Shown in pieces: positions 1-10,000 of a stretch of 64,000 nt of DNA. Source of the stretch: Verrucomicrobiota bacterium. Its GTDB lineage: Bacteria > Verrucomicrobiota > Verrucomicrobiia > Limisphaerales > J093. Within the stretch, counting starts at the first letter, position 1, and each line of letters begins with the position of its first letter. The stretch spans positions 496,001-560,000 of the forward strand of contig JADJWF010000001.1 in NCBI GenBank assembly GCA_016716505.1, in the 5' to 3' direction. Made by a program: the position numbers and the translations under genes. Under the pieces are notes generated by a model. It was not told where the DNA came from. It ran no database searches and saw only the letters and a program-made list of their open reading frames with translations.

Positions 1-579
1 TTCCGCCTCGCCCGCGATGGTGTGTTCCTTCTCGAACTCGTGCCACTCGATGTTCAGCCCGCCGCGCCGGAGGGTCTCGACCTGCCGGCGCACCATCGCA
101 ATTGGCAGCAGGGGATCGCGGGTTCCATGCGTCAGGAGAAAACGCTGTTCCCGCGCGACGGGCGACAACTCCCGCAGCAGCGTCTCCGGCGCGTGCGCGT
201 AGCCACTGATGCCGACGCAGGCCGCGAACCGCTCCGGGTGGCGCGCGCCCATTTCGAGCGTCATCAGGCATCCTTGCGAGAAGCCGAACATCACCGTGTC
301 CCCGACGCGGAAACCGCGGCGCGGCAGGTCGCGCAACAGCTCGGTCAACAGGGCGCGGCTGCGCACAATGCCCGGTTCCGGCTGTTCGTAGAGGTCGTAC
401 CACGAGTAGCCGCCGAAGTAGTCGTCCGGCGCATTCACCAGCAGGTAGTTGAGCCAGGGCAGGCCCAGTTCGCCGGGCAACCAGCGAAAGCCCTCCATGC
501 TGTCCCCCAGCCCGTGCAGGACGATCATCAAACGCCGGGAGGCGACTTCCTGCGCGGGAATCAAATCCGTCTCAAGCAT
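1..579 (-). CDS. Alpha/beta-hydrolase, phospholipase/carboxylesterase type (C-terminus cut by window edge)
   Basis: A cytosolic serine esterase of the phospholipase/carboxylesterase (Abhydrolase_2) type. The visible 193 residues start at an ATG at 579 and run off the left end of the window. The oxyanion-hole motif LHGLGDS is near residues 16-22, the nucleophile elbow GFSQGC gives the catalytic Ser near residue 107, and HGTRDP supplies the catalytic Asp. A His in the last visible stretch (EKEHTI) fits the third catalytic residue, so only a short tail is missing. No signal peptide is visible. No convincing ribosome binding site precedes the ATG. The natural substrate cannot be told from sequence; members hydrolyse short acyl esters or lysophospholipids. 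Confidence 0.85.
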   Translation of the reverse strand, partial: MLETDLIPAQEVASRRLMIVLHGLGDSMEGFRWLPGELGLPWLNYLLVNAPDDYFGGYSWYDLYEQPEPGIVRSRALLTELLRDLPRRGFRVGDTVMFGFSQGCLMTLEMGARHPERFAACVGISGYAHAPETLLRELSPVAREQRFLLTHGTRDPLLPIAMVRRQVETLRRGGLNIEWHEFEKEHTIAGEAE

Positions 580-706
580 GGCCAAGGGTAGAATTGGGCT
601 CCGGCCCGGTGGAAGTGCGAAGCGCGGAGCCACCGCCGGCACTACACCGTGATGGCGGGAGACGCTCCGGATCTCCCGGCTGCCCCGCCCCTGACCCACT
701 GCGGGT

Positions 707-1423
707 TCACCAGAATTGCCACGCGCCCTTCCACGCCACCCAGATTCCCAGGAGGCAGTTCGTCACGGCATGGGCGGTCATGGCCTCACCCAAACTGCCG
801 CTGCGCAAGACCAGCCACTGGTAGGCCGCGCCACAGATCAGGCCGGCCAGCCATTGTTCGTGGGCCAGACCGAAGAACGCCACCGTGACCAGGAACGGGA
901 CCGGCAGGAACTGCTTGAGCGAAACACTCGTGAAGTCGGATTTGGCGATGAACCGGTAAAGAAACGACCGGTAAAAGGCCTCCTCGATCGGCGGAACCAC
1001 CAGCGTGCTGCCCACAATGCGGACGAGAATGAAAAACCACGCCAGGATCGCCCCGTGACCAAACGCGACATGGGGATTCCAGACAGCCGCCGCCTGTTCG
1101 GCCGCGGGCTTGGCCTTGCTCAACCCCAGCTTTACGAACAACTCGCTCGTCTTCGGATACCACGGGTCCAGGCCCACCCAGACCACGAACACCGCGATCC
1201 CGACCAGCACCGCCGGGACGCTGAACTTCCAGCGCATCTCGGTCACGAGCGGCCAGACCAGCCACACCAGCCAGACGCCCACCGCCGTCTTCCCGGCGTA
1301 CACCCAGTACTTCGAGGCGTCGCCGAATTCGCCTTGGAAAACCGTCAACCCGACAAAGATGACGAACGGCAGGACCCGCGCCAGCAGAGGCGAGTCGGCG
1401 AGCTTCTTGCGTAAAGCATCCAT
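707..1423 (-). CDS. CPBP-family intramembrane protease, exosortase-associated CAAX type
   Basis: A multi-pass membrane protein of 238 residues with the three conserved blocks of the CPBP/CAAX (Rce1-like) protease family: EEAFYR with the Glu pair at 147-148, FGLAHE with His188, and HAVTN with His218 and Asn222. The N-terminal half has hydrophobic segments around residues 15-30, 45-62 and 70-85. The sequence resembles the 'CAAX prenyl protease-related' subgroup found with exosortase/PEP-CTERM sorting systems, but no exosortase or PEP-CTERM protein is visible in this window. Members cleave peptide bonds inside or next to the membrane; the substrate here is unknown. It is on the same strand as the gene upstream of it, but a functional link is not evident. 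Confidence 0.85.
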   Translation of the reverse strand: MDALRKKLADSPLLARVLPFVIFVGLTVFQGEFGDASKYWVYAGKTAVGVWLVWLVWPLVTEMRWKFSVPAVLVGIAVFVVWVGLDPWYPKTSELFVKLGLSKAKPAAEQAAAVWNPHVAFGHGAILAWFFILVRIVGSTLVVPPIEEAFYRSFLYRFIAKSDFTSVSLKQFLPVPFLVTVAFFGLAHEQWLAGLICGAAYQWLVLRSGSLGEAMTAHAVTNCLLGIWVAWKGAWQFW

Positions 1424-1475
1424 GTCGCCATTCCAGCGGAGACCCGCGCGCCGGCAAGCGGAATCGGCCTTCCCG

Positions 1476-1898
1476 CTACGGCGCGGGAAGCAGATACAGC
1501 TTGCCTTGCGCTTTGCCCGGGCCGGCCTCGAATGTGAGCGCCAACCTGTTCACCTCAGCGGTCACCGGAGCGCCCGCCAGCCCCGGTTGGGCGCCGGCGG
1601 CGAACAAACGGGCGTCCTTCACGGGTTCAGTCAGCGGCACGGTGACCTTGCCTTCTCCCTGAACCCAAACCTCGATCACCGCGCCCCCGAGAACCCGGCG
1701 CGGCAGCGCCACGGGGGCCCAGCCCACAAACGCCAGCGGCCGGTCGGCGAAGTCGTGTTCGCGCCCGTCCACCGTCAACCGCTGGCAATTGTGACCCGCG
1801 AAGGCCGCCAACCGCCCCTCGGCATCTTCACGGAAGGCCATGATCAACGAGCCGCGGAAGTCCACCCGACGCCCCGCCAGGCGAAGACCCTCCAGCAA
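1476..1898 (-). CDS. C-terminal part of the frameshifted glycoside-hydrolase-like protein
   Basis: This 140-codon frame is not an independent gene in my reading. Read upstream of its first ATG it joins smoothly to the preceding large frame if one G is added on the minus strand near 1943, giving a join with residues ERQ-DEAILQ. It carries the last beta-rich domain of the protein and ends with KLYLLPAP and a stop. Together the two parts make a product of about 985 residues. If the break is real, the truncated upstream product loses this domain, and this fragment could only be made by re-initiation. If the break is a sequencing error, both entries are one gene. Confidence 0.6.
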   Translation of the reverse strand: MLEGLRLAGRRVDFRGSLIMAFREDAEGRLAAFAGHNCQRLTVDGREHDFADRPLAFVGWAPVALPRRVLGGAVIEVWVQGEGKVTVPLTEPVKDARLFAAGAQPGLAGAPVTAEVNRLALTFEAGPGKAQGKLYLLPAP

Positions 1899-4432
1899 CA
1901 GGTCGTCCGGGGGCAGCGGATTGGCCTGCAGAATGGCTTCATCTGGCGCTCATCGCGATGGAAGCCTCCCGGCCAGCTCTCCACGTGGTCCCGGTAGTGC
2001 GCAGCCACGCAGAGTGCTCCGTTCGGAAACCGGGTGGCCAGCCACGGCGAAGTTCGCGACACCACCGATGGATCGTCGTCGCCCGCGTACGCGCCAAGCG
2101 CCCGCAGGATGTTGAACCAGGTGGCCACCGGTTCGCCGAGGGAGCCCGCCTGATCGTCGCGCGGTCGGAAGCCCAGGTAGGTGGCGCTTCCGCCGCGAGG
2201 GTGGCGGCGGTGCAGCCCTACGACCCGGCGGCCGATTCGGGCCACGATCTCTGCCTCCCGTTCCGGTTCCACCGGGTAGATCAGGTCCACGAGGAAGTCC
2301 GTGAGCACGACCTGGGGGCGAACCGCCTCGAGTCTGCCGGTGAACGCACATTCGCTCCCGGCGGCGACGATTCCCTCGTGGGCGAAGGCAAGGCGCTGGA
2401 CGCCAAAAAGGGTTTGCCACGTCGCCAGCACGTTCGTTCCCGCAAGATCGAGATGCGGTGGCGGACCCGACCAGATCACCCTTCCGCCTTGCGCAACGAA
2501 GTCCGCCAGCAGGGTCAGCAGTCCGGGTGGTGGCAGGGGCTCGAACAGGACCGCGATCGTGCCGTAGCGGCGGCCGGCGAGGTCGAGGGTTTCGCCGCGG
2601 ATCCGGCCGTGCTCCAACAACTTTTCGGGCGTGACGTAGTTGGCGTAGCCGTATTGAGCCATCCACGAGCCAAATCGCTCCTCGCAGGCCACGAGGGACG
2701 ACGGGTACAACAGCAGCACCGGCACCTCGCGGTGCTGGTAGTCGCAGACCGCGGCGAAGGCTTCGTCCGGGGCGCAGCCAAAGGCGTTCTCGAGCGCCCG
2801 GTGACGACGGTGAACGGCGGCGGGCATGCCCCAGGCCGCCGCGTAGGCATTGGGGACCCGGTTGAGACTGCCGGTCGAGCACGCGAGGGCCAGCCCGTAA
2901 TAATTGCGGTCTGACCAGCCACCCTCGGCGTGGTCGTTGCCGCCGCCAGTCAGGAACTCATTCCATTTGAAGTAGTCGCTGCACGCGCTCGCCGCCTGCT
3001 GGACGGTGTTCGACCAGAGAAAATCCGGCGTGTACTCGTATTGCCGGGGCGGGAGCGGCTGGTCGCGGACGTGCCAGAAATCAATCGTCGGACTCTGCGC
3101 CCAGGTGGCGTGCGCCCGGGCTTCGAGTGCGTGGCCATACAGGGTTTCCGCGGACTCCTTCGCGCGAGCAAACAACTCGACGACTGTGTCGTGCAGCAGC
3201 CGGTAGTACCGCCGGCGCAACAGCCACGTCCGCTGAATGTCCTCCGGCGCCGGGCCCACGACGTGTTGAGCCGCCAGGCGGGCTTGCAGGTCCGGCAGAA
3301 AGCCGTGCTGTCCGTACGCGAAGTACACCAGCCAGCGATCAAAGTCCGCAAACTCGGCCCCGTACAACTCGGCGTACCGGGCGGCGAGGTTGGGGGTGAG
3401 ATAACGCAGAGCAAACTGGCCCTCCTCGTGGTGGTCGGCGTAGCCCCAGTCCTGCTGGATGTGCATCTCGTCGGCGTAGAGTCCGTGCAGGGGCACTCCG
3501 GCAGCGTGGTAGCGGCGGAGGAGGTCTTCGAGGAACGGCAACGCGCGCGGACTGAAGTAATCCATCTCCGGCACCCGGTAGCTCACCACCACCAATACCC
3601 GGTCGCGATCGCCAGCTTCGGGATCCCCTGCGCCTCGAACCGTGAGCCGGCGGCGCTTGAGCGTGGCAGGTTCGTCGGCCTCCAGGTCCGGCACGGCCCG
3701 CAACTCCACGACATCCCCGGGCGCCACCGCGTAAAAGCTGGTGCGGCCGACCCGGCGCTCGCGGAACGCGAACACCCGCACCCCGGTCCGTTCGAGTCGG
3801 ATGGTGCCCTTGTTGTTGGTCCAGTGAAGCTGTTCCCAGAGCGACACGGTATAGCGGCCGGTCCGGGGATCGCGCCAACCTTCACGATACTGAACCCAGC
3901 GCCCCGCTTCACCCGTCTGACGCGCGTATCCCGCGCCGATCTCGAGCGGACTCAGGAGGCTCAACTCCAGACCGAGGCCGTAGGCTTTCAGCGTCCCGCT
4001 GATTCGCACGATCCGGTCGAGATAGCCCTCCGTGTCGGGCGTGAACTGTCGCGGCCGACCGCCCTGGCCCGCGCGGTACTGGGACCAGAACTCGTCGAAG
4101 GCGAGAATGATTGTCCTCGCCCCGGCAGCCCGCTGTTGCTCGCACAGCTTTCGCAAGGTCGTTCGGTTGGGCGTGCGACTGAGGCTCAGATCCACTTCCC
4201 GGTCGGGATCAGTGAGGTCCTCAAGTTGCTGATCGCTCACCAGAATGATCGCGCCCTTGGGCAACTGGAATTGCCAGGGGCCGGGGAACGCAACGACCGG
4301 GCTGGCGCGGGTGGCGAAACTGTCCTCTGCCATCCCGCGATACGACGGGCCGACGACCGAGACGGTGGCGCCAATTTCCGCAAGGCGGCCGAGAAAGCGA
4401 CGGCGCGAATGAGGGGCGGTGAGGTAAGGCAT
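1844..4432 (-). CDS. Tat-type secreted glycoside-hydrolase-like protein, frameshifted near its C-terminus
   Basis: A large exported protein with a probable TIM-barrel catalytic domain. I chose the ATG at 4432 because it places an RRRFLG twin-arginine-like motif about ten residues from the start; a longer frame begins at 4537. The middle holds acidic motifs typical of retaining glycosidases, such as LYADEMHIQQDWGYADHHE, where an acidic residue could be catalytic. The later part (LLADFVAQGGRVIWSG, then EPVATWFNILRALG) resembles the amidotransferase-like trimerisation domain that follows the barrel in GH42-like enzymes. The family is not certain. The true frame leaves this ORF near 1943, so its last 30 or so codons (from MKPFCRPIRC onward) are out-of-frame. 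The expected substrate is a plant or algal polysaccharide, by inference only. Confidence 0.7.
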   Translation of the reverse strand: MPYLTAPHSRRRFLGRLAEIGATVSVVGPSYRGMAEDSFATRASPVVAFPGPWQFQLPKGAIILVSDQQLEDLTDPDREVDLSLSRTPNRTTLRKLCEQQRAAGARTIILAFDEFWSQYRAGQGGRPRQFTPDTEGYLDRIVRISGTLKAYGLGLELSLLSPLEIGAGYARQTGEAGRWVQYREGWRDPRTGRYTVSLWEQLHWTNNKGTIRLERTGVRVFAFRERRVGRTSFYAVAPGDVVELRAVPDLEADEPATLKRRRLTVRGAGDPEAGDRDRVLVVVSYRVPEMDYFSPRALPFLEDLLRRYHAAGVPLHGLYADEMHIQQDWGYADHHEEGQFALRYLTPNLAARYAELYGAEFADFDRWLVYFAYGQHGFLPDLQARLAAQHVVGPAPEDIQRTWLLRRRYYRLLHDTVVELFARAKESAETLYGHALEARAHATWAQSPTIDFWHVRDQPLPPRQYEYTPDFLWSNTVQQAASACSDYFKWNEFLTGGGNDHAEGGWSDRNYYGLALACSTGSLNRVPNAYAAAWGMPAAVHRRHRALENAFGCAPDEAFAAVCDYQHREVPVLLLYPSSLVACEERFGSWMAQYGYANYVTPEKLLEHGRIRGETLDLAGRRYGTIAVLFEPLPPPGLLTLLADFVAQGGRVIWSGPPPHLDLAGTNVLATWQTLFGVQRLAFAHEGIVAAGSECAFTGRLEAVRPQVVLTDFLVDLIYPVEPEREAEIVARIGRRVVGLHRRHPRGGSATYLGFRPRDDQAGSLGEPVATWFNILRALGAYAGDDDPSVVSRTSPWLATRFPNGALCVAAHYRDHVESWPGGFHRDERQMKPFCRPIRCPRTTCCWRVFAWRGVGWTSAAR

Positions 4433-4503
4433 GAGCGGTGTGATGAACCGGCGCAAGATGCGGCGGTCTCTCGACCCGGCGCGAGCAAAATCCCCGGTCG
4501 GTT

Positions 4504-5385
4504 TCAGCGATGGTCGGGGTCGCCCAGGCCGTTCCACCAGGCATTGTTCGGGGGCTGGCTGCCGGTGCTGCGACCATCAAGGATTTCGGGCTTGCGGGCC
4601 TCGGCGTGTCCATCCACCAGCAGCAAATTGACCCGCCCCCCGTTGCGGGCGGCCGGCGTGGCGCGATAGTTCGGGTCGCCATCGTCGCCGCCTTCGTAGT
4701 AGGCGTTCCCCGGCCCGGGCCGGGCGCTGCTCTTGCGGCTGCCGTTGGAGCCCAGCTCCACCGACCCCAGCGGTGGATCCACGACATAGACACCCGAGCC
4801 GTCCACGCCGAACGGATTGCTGGCCGAACCTTTGCGCGTGCCTTTCGTGTCCGCCAGGACCAGGGTTTGCGCGGGCACCACCACCGAGCTGTCCGTGGCG
4901 TGATACGGGGGAACCCCCTCGGGTTGGCGCGTGTTGCCCAGATACTGGTAGTTGTAGCCGTACCCGCCGTAGTAAACCGTGACGCCCTCCCGTTCGACGC
5001 CGTGGTCGGTGGTGTGAGCGAAGGGCTTGTTCATGAGCGGGCGTTCGGCGGGCGTCAGCAGTGGGCTGAGATACGCCCGCGGCGTTTGCAGGTAGGGGTA
5101 GATCAGATCGGCCCAGCGGATCCGCGCTTGCCCGGCGACCGCCGGCAGCGAATGGCCAGGGAAGCGTCCGGAGTGGTCGTCGCGATACAGTTGCATCGCA
5201 ATACCCAGTTGCCGGAGGTTGTTCAGACTGGAGAGCGACTTCGCTTTGATTTGGCCGCGGGCCAGGGTCGGCAGCAGCAGCCCGGCCAGAATCGCGATGA
5301 TCGCGATCACCACAAGCAGTTCGATCAAGGTGAATCCCCGCCGGCTTCGGCGGGCCTCAGGCAGTCGGTCCATGCACGTTTGCAT
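4504..5385 (-). CDS. Prepilin-type N-terminal cleavage/methylation protein (pseudopilin-like)
   Basis: A type IV pilin-like secreted protein of the kind hugely expanded in Verrucomicrobia, Lentisphaerae and Planctomycetes. The N-terminus has RRGFTLIELLVVIAIIAI, with prepilin peptidase cleavage expected after Gly and methylation of Phe, followed by a hydrophobic helix and a polar stretch (LNNLRQLGIAMQLYRDDH). Near the C-terminus LLLVDGHAEA matches the H-X9-DG-type signature of this group. A second in-frame ATG at 5373 is an alternative start. It is placed head-to-tail 71 bases upstream of the glycoside-hydrolase-like gene, a common pairing in this phylum, and may be co-transcribed with it. The function is unknown; it may be a surface or pseudopilus component. 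Confidence 0.9.
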   Translation of the reverse strand: MQTCMDRLPEARRSRRGFTLIELLVVIAIIAILAGLLLPTLARGQIKAKSLSSLNNLRQLGIAMQLYRDDHSGRFPGHSLPAVAGQARIRWADLIYPYLQTPRAYLSPLLTPAERPLMNKPFAHTTDHGVEREGVTVYYGGYGYNYQYLGNTRQPEGVPPYHATDSSVVVPAQTLVLADTKGTRKGSASNPFGVDGSGVYVVDPPLGSVELGSNGSRKSSARPGPGNAYYEGGDDGDPNYRATPAARNGGRVNLLLVDGHAEARKPEILDGRSTGSQPPNNAWWNGLGDPDHR

Positions 5386-5551
5386 GGGAGAAGGCTGACA
5401 GAATGCGCCCGCGGCCCGCTAACGGTGGGTTGCGAAAAATTGTCGGCGGATTGCGGTAAGGGTCCCGCCGTCCGGGACTCGGAGGCACGCTGCGGGCGCG
5501 GCTGGGTCGCGTTGTCGTGTCCGCCCCCGGCGCGCGAAACGCACGAGCGAA

Positions 5552-6925
5552 CTAAGTCGGACGGGTTTCCGCCCCGGGGGGACCGCCCGTAATCCGCGCG
5601 ATGACCTCCGCCGCCGTGAACTCCTCGCCGCTGGGGTTCAGGAAGAGCGCCAGGTCGCGCACGTCCTCGCCCGCCGGGATGAGCGCCCGCTCGAGTTCGT
5701 GGCCTGCCTGAACCTGAGCCAGACCCAGCCCGGCCAGGAGCCCGTTGCAGATGCACGGCTGCCGCGCTGCCCTTTCCGCGGTGCCGCCCTTGAGAACGTA
5801 GTGGTGCATGGGTTCGCCCGGACACCGGTAGCCCACGCTCCCATCCGGTCGGCGATAGGCTTCGCGAAACCAGCCCACATCGCAGACGCGTGCGCGCTCG
5901 GCCATGAGCTCGGGATCGGCGGCGGTGTCGTCCAACCGCAAGACGCGAAAGGTCCGGCCGCCCGGCAGGGAGCAAAGCTGGGTGAACAGGTTGGCAGGAT
6001 CCTGGCGAACCAGCGTCAGCACCCGGCGTTTGAGGTCGGGATCGAGAGCGGACTCCGCGCAGAACGTGAACGGGGTGGTCACCTGCAGGCCGGCTGCGCC
6101 CGCGGCGCGGGCCCGCTTGAAGTTCGCGGCGGTGGCGGCTACCCCGCCGATCCAGAAGGGTCGGTCCAACGCGCGGAGCCCGGCGAGTTCCTCGACTCCG
6201 ATCCATTCCGCGCCGCCGGCGACCATCATCAGGAATCCACCCGCGAACCCTTCCAAGCGCGACACGGCCTCCGCATCGGCCGCCGACTGGCAGACCGCGA
6301 TTAGCGAGGGCGGGCGCCACGGTGCCGGGGTTCCCGGTCCGAGGGCGCGCGGATCGAAGCCGCAGGTCAGCGAATCGCCGCTGCCCAGCCCGATTTCCAG
6401 CGCTGCTGCCTCACCACGCGACAGACGGCTCAACGCCTGAATCGTGGCCGCGACCGCGCTGGCATGGATGAGCACGGTGTCCACGCCCGCGAGTACCGCG
6501 CCGTACAGCGAGGGGAGCAGGGCCAGGCGCGCGGAGTCGTGATAATGGATGCCCACCAGTCCGGCGTGATCCCGCTTGGCCAGGAACACCTCCGCGAAGT
6601 TGGCGAGGACCGTCAGTTCCAGCAGTGCCGGGTTTTCCTCCAGGTTCGGTTGCCCGACGAGTTCAAACGATTCGTCGTCCGCCTTGCCGCCGGGGATGTA
6701 GTAGCGCTCCCAAATTCGCCGGAACGCGCCCGGGAACGGAAAGCTCTCCAGCACCGATCGCAGGTGACCATCGAAGTCGCCGAGCTGGAGCCGTCGCGCC
6801 AGCACCGCCGGCAACGCTGCGCCAGTAATGACCCCCAGCTCGCCGGCCTGCGCGACGGCGCGCGCGAGGGGCCACGTGGCCATGGCCAGGTCCGGCCCGC
6901 CCTGGATCAGTCGAGGAATCCGCAT
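5552..6925 (-). CDS. Nitronate monooxygenase (2-nitropropane dioxygenase-like) flavoprotein
   Basis: A predicted FMN-dependent TIM-barrel enzyme of 457 residues. The chosen start at 6925 gives MRIPRLIQGGPDLAM, matching the family's N-terminal QGG(M/P) turn; the frame is open up to 7036, but that extension looks like leader. Later blocks fit the phosphate-binding part of the barrel: FLMMVAGGAEWIGVEELAGL, then PFWIGGVAATAANFKRARAAGAAGLQV and TTPFTFCAES. Members oxidise nitronates to carbonyl compounds and nitrite, but several distant homologues have other flavin chemistry. The C-terminal 120 residues contain several Cys residues (CICNGLLAGLGLAQV), a common extension in this subgroup. The next gene upstream, the CRTAC1 protein, ends 111 bases away on the same strand. 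Confidence 0.85.
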   Translation of the reverse strand: MRIPRLIQGGPDLAMATWPLARAVAQAGELGVITGAALPAVLARRLQLGDFDGHLRSVLESFPFPGAFRRIWERYYIPGGKADDESFELVGQPNLEENPALLELTVLANFAEVFLAKRDHAGLVGIHYHDSARLALLPSLYGAVLAGVDTVLIHASAVAATIQALSRLSRGEAAALEIGLGSGDSLTCGFDPRALGPGTPAPWRPPSLIAVCQSAADAEAVSRLEGFAGGFLMMVAGGAEWIGVEELAGLRALDRPFWIGGVAATAANFKRARAAGAAGLQVTTPFTFCAESALDPDLKRRVLTLVRQDPANLFTQLCSLPGGRTFRVLRLDDTAADPELMAERARVCDVGWFREAYRRPDGSVGYRCPGEPMHHYVLKGGTAERAARQPCICNGLLAGLGLAQVQAGHELERALIPAGEDVRDLALFLNPSGEEFTAAEVIARITGGPPGAETRPT

Positions 6926-7036
6926 GTGCTCAAAGAGTGGCGCACCGGCAGCGCTCCGCCAGTTTCCTTGTCGAGCCGGGGAATCCATCCGCGAACCACT
7001 CCTCCAAGGTCCGTATGACTGCGCCGATCCGTCCAC

Positions 7037-10000
7037 CTACGGTCCCGCGATGCGGCCCTCGATGTCCACCGTGATGGTCCGCGTGCCTTCGGCGAGCGGA
7101 GTTGTGGTGACTTTCCCGCCGGGCCAGCGGATTTCGAGCGCTGTGGGCGGGGTGGGGGTGGCGAGCACGACCACGGGACTGTCCTGCGACCAGTAACCCG
7201 CGCTGGCGCGCAGTTCACGGGCGGGGCCGAACCGATCGCCGAACCGCAGCCGCAGCACCGCGCCGATGGCCGCGGGGTTGCCCGGTGGTCCCGCCAACCG
7301 TACGCGCAGTCCGGGCCGGGCGACGTCGTTTCGATACAGCTTCGTCGCGTTGCCGTTTTGCGTCACGGCGAGATCCAGGCGGCCGTCGTGATCGAAATCC
7401 GCGAGCGCCGCGCCGCGCTGTTCGCCATAGACGCGGAGGCCGCTTTTCTGCCCGGGCACGGGGGTGAAGTGGCCCCGGCCGTCCCCGCGCAGCAGCACAC
7501 TTCGGCCGGCGTCGTAGCGGGTGTATTCGACGGTGGTGGCGAAGAAGTTCTGGGCCACGAACAGGTCCTCCGCGCCGTCGCCGTCGAGATCGCCCACGCA
7601 AAGTCCGAAGGCCGGGGAGAACTGCACTTCCGCGGGGAGCGGGCGGACTTCAAAGTGATCCCCCCGGTTGAGGAGGAGCACGCTCTCCAGGAAGTTGACT
7701 TCGACGCGTGCCGCGCTGGCGAGGCGGTCGCCGTAGATCGCGCTCAGCCGGTTGGTACCGTACGCCTCAAAGGTCTCGATACGCTCGCGAATGAAGGGCA
7801 TCGCTTCGAGTACGGCCAGGTAGCCGCGTTCGGGCGCCTCCGCGCCCAGTTCCGGGCTGAACACCGCCTCGACGAGGTCCACCGTTCCACTCTCGTCGAG
7901 GTCCCCGTAGTACAGGGCACGGGGGTGGGCAAAGCTCAGGTCGCGGCGATACTTGTGGTTGGTGCCCCAGTTGCCCGCCACCAGATCCTGCCGGCCGTCG
8001 CCGTCGAAATCGCCGGCCGTGATGCTGGTCCACCAGCCTTTGAGGTCGGCCAGCCAGTCCGGCGCGTCGGGGGGCGGCCGCTGCCACCGCAGCCGCATCG
8101 GCCAGTCGGTGAGTCTGCCCGCGTCATTCCGCAAGAGCCGGATCGCGCCCCACTCGCAGGCGACCGCCAGATCGGGGTCGCCGTCTTGATCGAGGTCGCT
8201 GAACACCGCGCCGCTGGCGAGGCCGAAGCGTTCCAGGCGCTGGCTGACGACAAAGCGGCCCCCTTGATTCCGGAGCAGCAGCGAGGTGGCCGGCTCCGGG
8301 TAACGCCCCGGCACCACCCGGCCCCCGATGAACAAATCCAGCACGCCGTCGCCATCGAAGTCAGCGAACGCCAGCGGGCCGGCGCTGGAAAGTTCCCCCA
8401 GCACGCTGTCGCCCGAGACCTTGCGGGCGACGTCGTAGATGCGCAGGCACCCGCCGTTGGTGCGACCGTCTTCGTAGTTGCTCGCGCCAACAAAGAGCGT
8501 GGAACCGATCCCAAGAACGGTGGTGAGATCCCGGCCCGTTGGGCGCTGGAGCGCGGCGTCCGTGATCCGCGTGAACCGGCCGTCACCGCCGTTGCGAAAA
8601 AGACCCAGTGTCCCACCGCGACCGCTGGCGACCACCAGGTCCTCCCAACCATCTTCGTCGAAATCGTGCCACGCCAGCCCTGGACCAAGCTGACTGAGGC
8701 GATGCGGCAACAAGGGTTGGCGCTCGAAATCGTTGAAGGGATCCTCGTGATGGCGGTGACCGAGCCGTTCCGAGACGTCGCTGAACCAGACCGGAGAGGC
8801 AGGCGGCGGAGCGGGCGACGCGGGAACCGCGTGCGCCTCGTCAATTTCGTACAGCCGATTCGCGCGGGCGTTTTCGATGACCGATCGTCGGCCGCTCCGC
8901 CAGGTTACTTCGAGGCGCAGCCGCGCGTCGGCCGAACCGGCCGCAAAGATCCGCAACGGGTCGGAAGCAGACAGGTAGTGACCGCCACAGATGATCTCCT
9001 GGCTTTGCTCGACCGGACCGCCCTGAACCACCACTTTCGCCCCGATCCCCTGCGTGTTCGGCGGCAGGCCCCGCAGCCGGATGGCGACGCGGGGGGCGGG
9101 GCTGTCGTTGCGGTAAAGACCGGCCGGTTCCCCCAGCTTGTTCATCACGAGGTCGAGGTCGCCGTCGTTGTCGAGGTCGGCGCAGGCGGTGCCCTGGGAA
9201 ACGCCCTTTTCCCCGAGGCCCCACGCGCCGCGCATTTCCTCGAAGGTGAGATCCCGGCGGTTGCGGAAAATGACGCTCGGCGTGCTGAAATCCGGGAACA
9301 GCCTTACCATCTGCATGATGTCCTCCGCAGTGAGTTGGCGCGCGGCGCGCGCTTCCTCGATGCGCATTTGCATGTCCACGTTTTGGAAGTCGCGCATCTG
9401 GCCGTTGGGAATGATGATATCCTCGTAGCCATCCAGATCCACGTCGAGGAACAGCGGCATCCAGGACCAGTCCGAGGCTTCGACGCCCGCGTAAAAGGCG
9501 ATCTCGGCGAAGGTGTGGTCGCCGCGGTTGAGGTGCAGGGTGTTGCGCCACACCTGTGGCCGGTCGTCAATGACGCCGATGGGCGTGGGCGCGGGTTTGT
9601 TCTGGCTGACCTGGGTGTGACGGTCCTTGTGACCCCGCGCGAGCATGTCCACGATCATGAAGTCCACGTGGCCGTCGCGGTTGAGGTCGCCAAAGTCCAC
9701 CCCCATCGAGAACACCGAGGTGGTGCGCAGCGCGAGCCGCTCAATCGCGCGGAAACGGCCGCGGCCGTCGTTGATCCAAAAGTGATCGGGCGAGAACAGA
9801 TCGTTGGCCACGTAGATGTCCGGCGCGCGGTCGCCGTTGATGTCGCGCATCTGGACGGAAAGACCCCAGTCGCGCGGCGCATCGGCCAGCGGGCGGCCGT
9901 CTTCGTCGAGGAAGGTGCCGTCCGTCCAGGACAGCGGAGTGAAGCGGCCTTGCCCGTCGTTGAGATAGAGCGCGTCGGGTTCGCCCAACTCGAGCACGGC

